From Myotis daubentonii (lineage: Eukaryota > Chordata > Mammalia > Chiroptera > Vespertilionidae), in the NCBI RefSeq assembly GCF_963259705.1, contig NC_081842.1:87660433-87724432 (forward strand): DNA of 64,000 nucleotides. Reading direction: 5' to 3'. Below, piece after piece: positions 59,778-64,000 of this stretch; position 1 is the first letter of the stretch; the number at the start of each line of letters is the position of its first letter. A program made the translations under genes and the position numbers. The notes under the pieces are model-generated. The model was not told the DNA's origin. It did no database searches and saw only the letters and a list, made by a program, of their open reading frames with translations.

Positions 59778-60248
59778 CTAGAGGCCTAGTGCACAAAAAT
59801 TTGTGCACTCGGGTGGGAAGAGGGGTCCCTCCACCCGGACTGTGCCCTCTCGCAGTCTGGGACCCCTCAGGAGATGACCACCTGCTGGCTTAGGCCTGCT
59901 CCCCAGGGGTTTGGGCCTTAGATGGCAATCAGACATCCCTCTGGCAGTCCGGCAGCCCTCAGGAGATGTCCACTTGCCAGCGGGGAGCAGACCTAAACTG
60001 CAGTGGGACATCCTTAGCGCTGCTGAGGAGGCAGGAGAGGCTCACACCACCACCACTGTACTGGCAGCCTTTAGCCTGGCTTGTGGCTGAGCAGAGTTCC
60101 TCCCATGTGAGAGCACCCTGACCACCAGAGGGCAGCTCCTGCATTGAGCTTCAGCCCCCCGGTGGTCAGTGTGTGTCATACTGACCAGTCATTCCCAGTC
60201 CTTCTGCTGTTAGGGTCAGTTTGCATATTACCCTTTTACTATATAGGA
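59778..60248 (-). mobile_element. HeliBat-type Helitron, hairpin-bearing half of composite 6
   Basis: Its CTAGAGGCCTAGTGCAC directly follows the last base of the previous unit; arms GTGCACAAA/TTTGTGCAC; right edge CCCTTTTACTATATAGGA. Contains CCACCAGAGGGCAGC at 60122-60136. Confidence 0.94.
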
Positions 60249-60832
60249 TAGAGGCCTGGTGCACGGGTGGGGACCAGCTGGTTTGCCCTGAAGGGTGTCC
60301 CGGATCAGGGTGGGGGTCCCGCTGGGGTGCCTGGCCAGTCTGGGTGAGGGGCTGAGGGCAGTTTTCAGGCTGGTGGGCAACTGAAGCTCCCAGCCTCTCC
60401 TTTTTTTTTATTCTGGTTTTTATTTACCTTCTATGGCTGTCACTGGAGCTGAGAGCCGGCTCCAGCTCTGAGGCTGCAGCTGGCTGAAAGCAGGTATCTG
60501 CATTTGTTTAGCTTCTATAATTGAAACACTGTTACCATCACTGCCGCTCTAAGCTCTGAGGCCGAAGCTGGCTGAAAGCAGGTTTCTGGAGCTTGCTTAG
60601 CTTCTATAATTGCAACATTATTTCTTAGACTGCAGCTCAGAGGCTGGCAGCAGCAGGCGGGGAACGTTGGCTTCCTTGTTCACTGGAGCAAGCAAGCCTC
60701 CTGTTCGCTTCAGCTGCCTGGCTGCCGGCCGCCATCTTGGTTGGCAGTTAGTTTGCATATCGCCCTGATTAGCAAATGGGAAGGGTAGCAAAGTTACGGT
60801 TAATTACCATGTTTGTCTGTTATTAGATAGGA
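60249..60832 (-). mobile_element. HeliBat-type Helitron, hairpin-less half of composite 6
   Basis: 3'-end-like TAGAGGCCTGGTGCACGGG without second arm; right edge GTTTGTCTGTTATTAGATAGGA. One 80 bp unit on the left, then a body related to 41896-42491, including two repeats of GCTGAAAGCAGGT (about 60483 and 60571). Confidence 0.92.
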
Positions 60833-62388
60833 TGATTGAGTAAACCTACATGTACATATAGTATATACATTGAGTAACTCATGGAGCATAATAAAAGACA
60901 GCTTCAGTGTGTTTTCTCCCACTCAGAACCTCTAAGTGGAGAAAATTCATGCCTTTTCCAATCACTTTTAAGTAAGAGAAAATTTTATTGCAACTTTATT
61001 GCCGAATTCATTCTAAATTCAGTGGTCAAATGCGTGCAGTCTCAGGTAATGAAAGAAACTCTGAACTTGAATCAAAGGCAAATATTCTCTCCAGCATTTT
61101 CAGATCCTGTCCCATGTAGATGGGGCCACCTGACTTCAGGGATGGAAAGTGGTTGGTTTTTTTTCTTTTCTGAATCTCTTCCTTCTCTGAATGAATTCTG
61201 TGGAATGTTTTTCATTTGTTGGCTTGTTTGTTTTATTTTATTTCTCCTCTGGGGTTTGAGAATAAAAAGAAAGAAGAGGTAAAGCAAACAAGTTACTTTT
61301 GGCTTGTTTGGCATTTTAATAAGCTAGTCTGGTGCTCTCAAGACCTGGCAGATGTTTAAAGGCTGCCCTTTGGTAAGTATTTTTCTGTATTTTCCAGAGG
61401 CCACCACATTGGAGTTTCTACTGTCTTTTGTATGATGTACCTTGCAGTTAGTTGTTTCTTATTTCTTATGGACTCCTATGAACATGGTCCAGCTCCCCAA
61501 AGGTTAGGTCTCACTGCCTGCTGAGGGGGACTGCTGGGTAGGATCCAATGTGACTCTCAACAGCTCTTTTTTTTTCCACTGGCCAAATGTATGGATTACA
61601 GCAAAACCTACAGCATTTCATACTTGAAAAAATTAATATGCTAAGCTTATTCTAAGAAAGTAACACCCCGCATTTTCTATCTGACCAAAATAGCCACCGA
61701 ATCCCACACCCTCCAGATCTTTTGGGCCACAGGCATTCACATTATTCCACTAATGACAAGGAAATAATTTTAAGCCCTCCCTGTGGTGCCATTGTTGCCC
61801 CTCTTGTAGTGGAAGTAAAAGGTAGGTGCTACTCTTCAACCTTTCCTAAGGGTTCAAGATATGAAATGCAGGAGAAATAAAAGAAATCCTTTTATCTATC
61901 TTTCTATCTCCAAGAAATTGCCTCTTTTATGGCCCCAATATGTGTGAATGTCTGAAATGTCTAACTGACTTTTAGAATTTAACATTTGTACATGGCGGTC
62001 TATGTCATAATTCACTTTGAAATTAAATATCTGTTATAGTCTTGCTTTCACCAGAAATAATCCAAAAAGAGTAACTAAACAGCTTTTTGGCACAAAAATA
62101 TTTTCAGAATCAAGTGTTCTCAGTTATTGGCCAAAAACTATGATAATTTTAATGCTTTTGGTATACACCTGTCAAGTATTTCAAAATGTAATAACTGTCA
62201 AGTTATGCTCCACCACCCTTCTAAATGTAGCTCTAAAACATTAAATTGACTTTAAAAATCCCTGTCAATTAAATACTTTGTTTTAATTTCATTTATTGAT
62301 TACTACTGATTGTGAATGTTTTAAACAATTGCTTTTGGCCAATGATCTTTTGTTAGTTAATTGTTATTACTTTTCTATTATAATAATA
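60833..62388. other. Unique DNA, no gene seen
   Basis: A 133-codon frame at 60881-61282 (+) ends in a hydrophobic stretch and lysine/arginine run, but its composition follows the local T-rich DNA and no splice or promoter context supports it. Confidence 0.4.
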
Positions 62389-62589
62389 CTAGAGGCCCAA
62401 TGCATGAAATTCATGCAAGAGTAGGCCTTCCTTCCCTCAGCTGCTGGCACCAGCTTCTCTCTGGCACCTGGGACCCGGGCTTCCTTTGTAGCCCCAGCTT
62501 CATCTGAAAGGTGGTCCAGAAGGTCGTCCAGAAGGATGTCTGGAAGGCAGTCTGGTCTAATTAAGATATTACCCTTTTATTATTATAGA
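62389..62589 (-). mobile_element. Minimal HeliBat-type Helitron (about 200 bp)
   Basis: Left edge CTAGAGGCCCAATGCATG, arms TGCATGAA/TTCATGCA; right edge CCCTTTTATTATTATAGA before a T. Shortest copy here. Includes a small CCAGAAGGTCGTCCAGAAGG tandem. Confidence 0.93.
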
Positions 62590-62934
62590 TCATTTCCCTA
62601 TTAACTTATAGGCCTTCTAAAAATCTTAAGACTATTCCTTTCAGACTCATTACATATATTGTAAATATTTTTAGTCAGTCCTATATTCCACCTATTTATA
62701 TTATCTCCTCCCTCCCAAGAGTGTCCTATGTCTCCAATCTCTTTACAGAAAACTTCATAACATTCAACATTGACATATCAAGTTCTGAAAGTGTAATCTC
62801 ATTTCTCAAAGAGTCAACTCTACATTGCCAAATAAAGTAAAATTCAACTTGTTATTGAGAGCCCTCAAAATGACACCAACCATTAACAGCAATGGCAATA
62901 GTAATTATAATTTTAATTTAGTGCATGCTAATTA
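62590..62934. other. Unique AT-rich interval
   Basis: No signal recognised. Confidence 0.5.
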
Positions 62935-63040
62935 TTGTATTCTTTTTCTCATTTGAGCCCCAGAACAACCATGTAAAATTTTATTATTCCTATTTCACAA
63001 ATAAGGAAGAAATCAAGTTTTAGGAATTAGATAATGTTCC
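62935..63040 (+). mobile_element. MIR fragment
   Basis: CCCCAGAACAACCATGTAAA, ATTATTCCTATTTCACAAAT and AAGGAAGAAATCAAG follow the MIR core order. Confidence 0.65.
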
Positions 63041-63210
63041 CAGGGTATAGTTTGATGAATAACAGTCCCTCAAAGATGCCCATAATCTAATCCCCAGAAA
63101 ATGTAAACATGTTACCTTTAATGGCAAAGGAGACTCTACAGGTGTGATTAAGGATTAGGAGATGGGGAGATAATTCTGAGTTATCCAAGTAACTAATGTA
63201 ATCACAATTA

Positions 63211-63462
63211 TATATATATTGGCCACAGAGAGGAAGGAAGAGGGAGAGAAAGAGAAGAAACCTCAATGATGAAAGAGAACCATTGATCAGCTGCTTCCTG
63301 CACTGCCCCCCACCACCCCCACCACCCCCCCCCACCACCACCACCACACTACACACACACTAGGATACAGCCTGAAAACCGGGCATGTTCCTCAACCAGG
63401 AATCAAGCTGTGGCCTTCAGGTTCATAGGTCAATGCTTAACCACTAAGCCATGCTGGCTGGA
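63211..63462 (-). mobile_element. Ves SINE with (CCACC)n expansion
   Basis: Minus-strand head CCAGCCAGCATGGCTTAGTG; the opposite end starts CCACAGAGAGGAAGGAAGAG. A CACCACCCCC tract (63303-63350) has expanded inside it, giving a G-rich run on the other strand. Confidence 0.85.
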
Positions 63463-63478
63463 CCACAGTGGTACTTTT

Positions 63479-63702
63479 TTTTAATTTTATTAAATATATT
63501 TTATTGATTTTTTACAGAGAGGAAGGGAGAGGGATAGAGAGTTAGAAACATCGATGAGAGAGAAACATGGATCAGCTGCCTCCTGCACACCCGCCACTGG
63601 GGATGTGCCCGCAACCAAGGTACATGCCCTTGACCGGAATCGAACCCGGGACCCTTCAGTCCGCAGGCTGATGCTCTATCCAGTGAGCCAAACCAGTTTC
63701 GG
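63479..63702 (-). mobile_element. Ves SINE
   Basis: Minus-strand head GAAACTGGTTTGGCTCACTG, box-B-like GGTTCGATTCCGG, tail with AATAAAATATATTTAATAAA. Perfect 16 bp target duplication CCACAGTGGTACTTTT at 63463-63478 and 63703-63718, placing it at the edge of the older SINE. Confidence 0.97.
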
Positions 63703-64000
63703 CCACAGTGGTACTTTTAAGAGAGAGACCGAAGGGTCAGAGTAAGAGAATATGTGACAAAAGAGGCTATCAGAGAGGGAGAGATTTGACAATGTTGCGG
63801 TGCTGACTTTGAAAATAGATGAAGGGACCACAAGCCAAGGAACATAAGGGCCTCTACAAGTTCAAATGGTAAAGGGATAGATTTGCCCTGGTATCTATAG
63901 AAGGAATACAACTCTGTTGATCCATTTTGGACTTCTGACCTCTAGACTGTCAGATAGATTTGTGTTGATTTAATCCACTGAGTGTTTGTAACACTGGGTT

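Larger units (their letters stand above)
63047..64000 (+). mobile_element. MLT1-type LTR, split by SINEs and cut by the window end
   Basis: Left part (63047-63210) has CTCAAAGATGCCCATAATCTA, GTTACCTTTAATGGCAAAGG, GTGTGATTAAGGATTAGG and TGTAATCACAA. The right part from 63719 has GGGTCAGAGTAAGAGAATAT, ACCACAAGCCAAGGAACAT and TTTTGGACTTCTGACCTCTA. This is the block order of MLT1 LTRs. Confidence 0.75.

Noticed and set aside
6757..60832. Search for a RepHel (Rep/helicase) coding region in any Helitron
   Set aside because: No copy shows rolling-circle Rep (two-His, two-Tyr) or helicase motifs; all are non-autonomous.
60881..61282. 133-codon frame with a hydrophobic C-terminus
   Set aside because: Composition mirrors T-rich local DNA; no promoter, splice or homology evidence.
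1..64000. Bacterial features (operons, Shine-Dalgarno sites, terminators, phage)
   Set aside because: The repeat content is mammalian; such signals would be meaningless here.

Overview
This is intergenic or deep-intronic mammalian DNA, almost certainly from a vesper bat (Vespertilionidae). Three bat-typical signals coincide: about 25 non-autonomous HeliBat-type Helitrons (TC...CTAG ends, a 3' hairpin around GTGCACAAAATTTGTGCAC, insertion between A and T), ten tRNA-derived Ves SINEs, and young DNA transposons (a SPIN-like hAT, a Tc1-like element and its MITE). I find no host protein-coding gene, rRNA or tRNA gene. The open frames lie in repeats, in GC-rich Helitron interiors or in low-complexity DNA. 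By my manual boundaries Helitron DNA fills roughly 16-17 kb, about a quarter of the window.

Layout. 1-6.7 kb: AT-rich DNA with microsatellites, an old MLT1-type LTR split by a SPIN-like hAT, and one SINE. 6.7-12.2 kb: a Helitron cluster with a two-unit composite, a Helitron nested in a Helitron, one inside an L1 3' end, and one whose 5' terminus is triplicated. 12.2-20 kb: remnants of an old L1 interrupted by a SINE and by a 3.4 kb Helitron block. That block includes a 2.45 kb Helitron that seems to carry the 3' end of a host gene. 20-30.7 kb: mostly unique AT-rich DNA plus an L1 that has a 5'UTR and ORF1 but lacks nearly all of ORF2. 30.7-34.5 kb: a nest in which a MER5-like element holds a hAT, the hAT holds a composite Helitron, and a Tc1 MITE and three more Helitrons follow. 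34.5-46.8 kb: unique DNA with Helitrons, SINEs, an MLT1-type LTR and a candidate ERV LTR. 46.8-58.4 kb: unique DNA, a decayed Tc1 transposase copy with 36-residue D-to-E spacing, and an L1 ORF2 remnant carrying a SINE. 58.4-60.8 kb: two composite Helitrons back to back. 60.8-64 kb: unique DNA, a 200 bp Helitron, two SINEs and an MLT1-type LTR running off the end.

There is no gene network here; the interactions are between mobile elements. The main pattern is a repeated composite: in all six copies the unit on the 5' side lacks a 3' hairpin and is followed directly by a unit that has one. This is what rolling-circle read-through past a weak terminator, followed by amplification of the composite, would produce. 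Several copies also carry paired inverted motifs resembling the CTCF core, and the 3' hairpins differ between copies by paired changes. Family names come from recognition by eye; no database search was possible.
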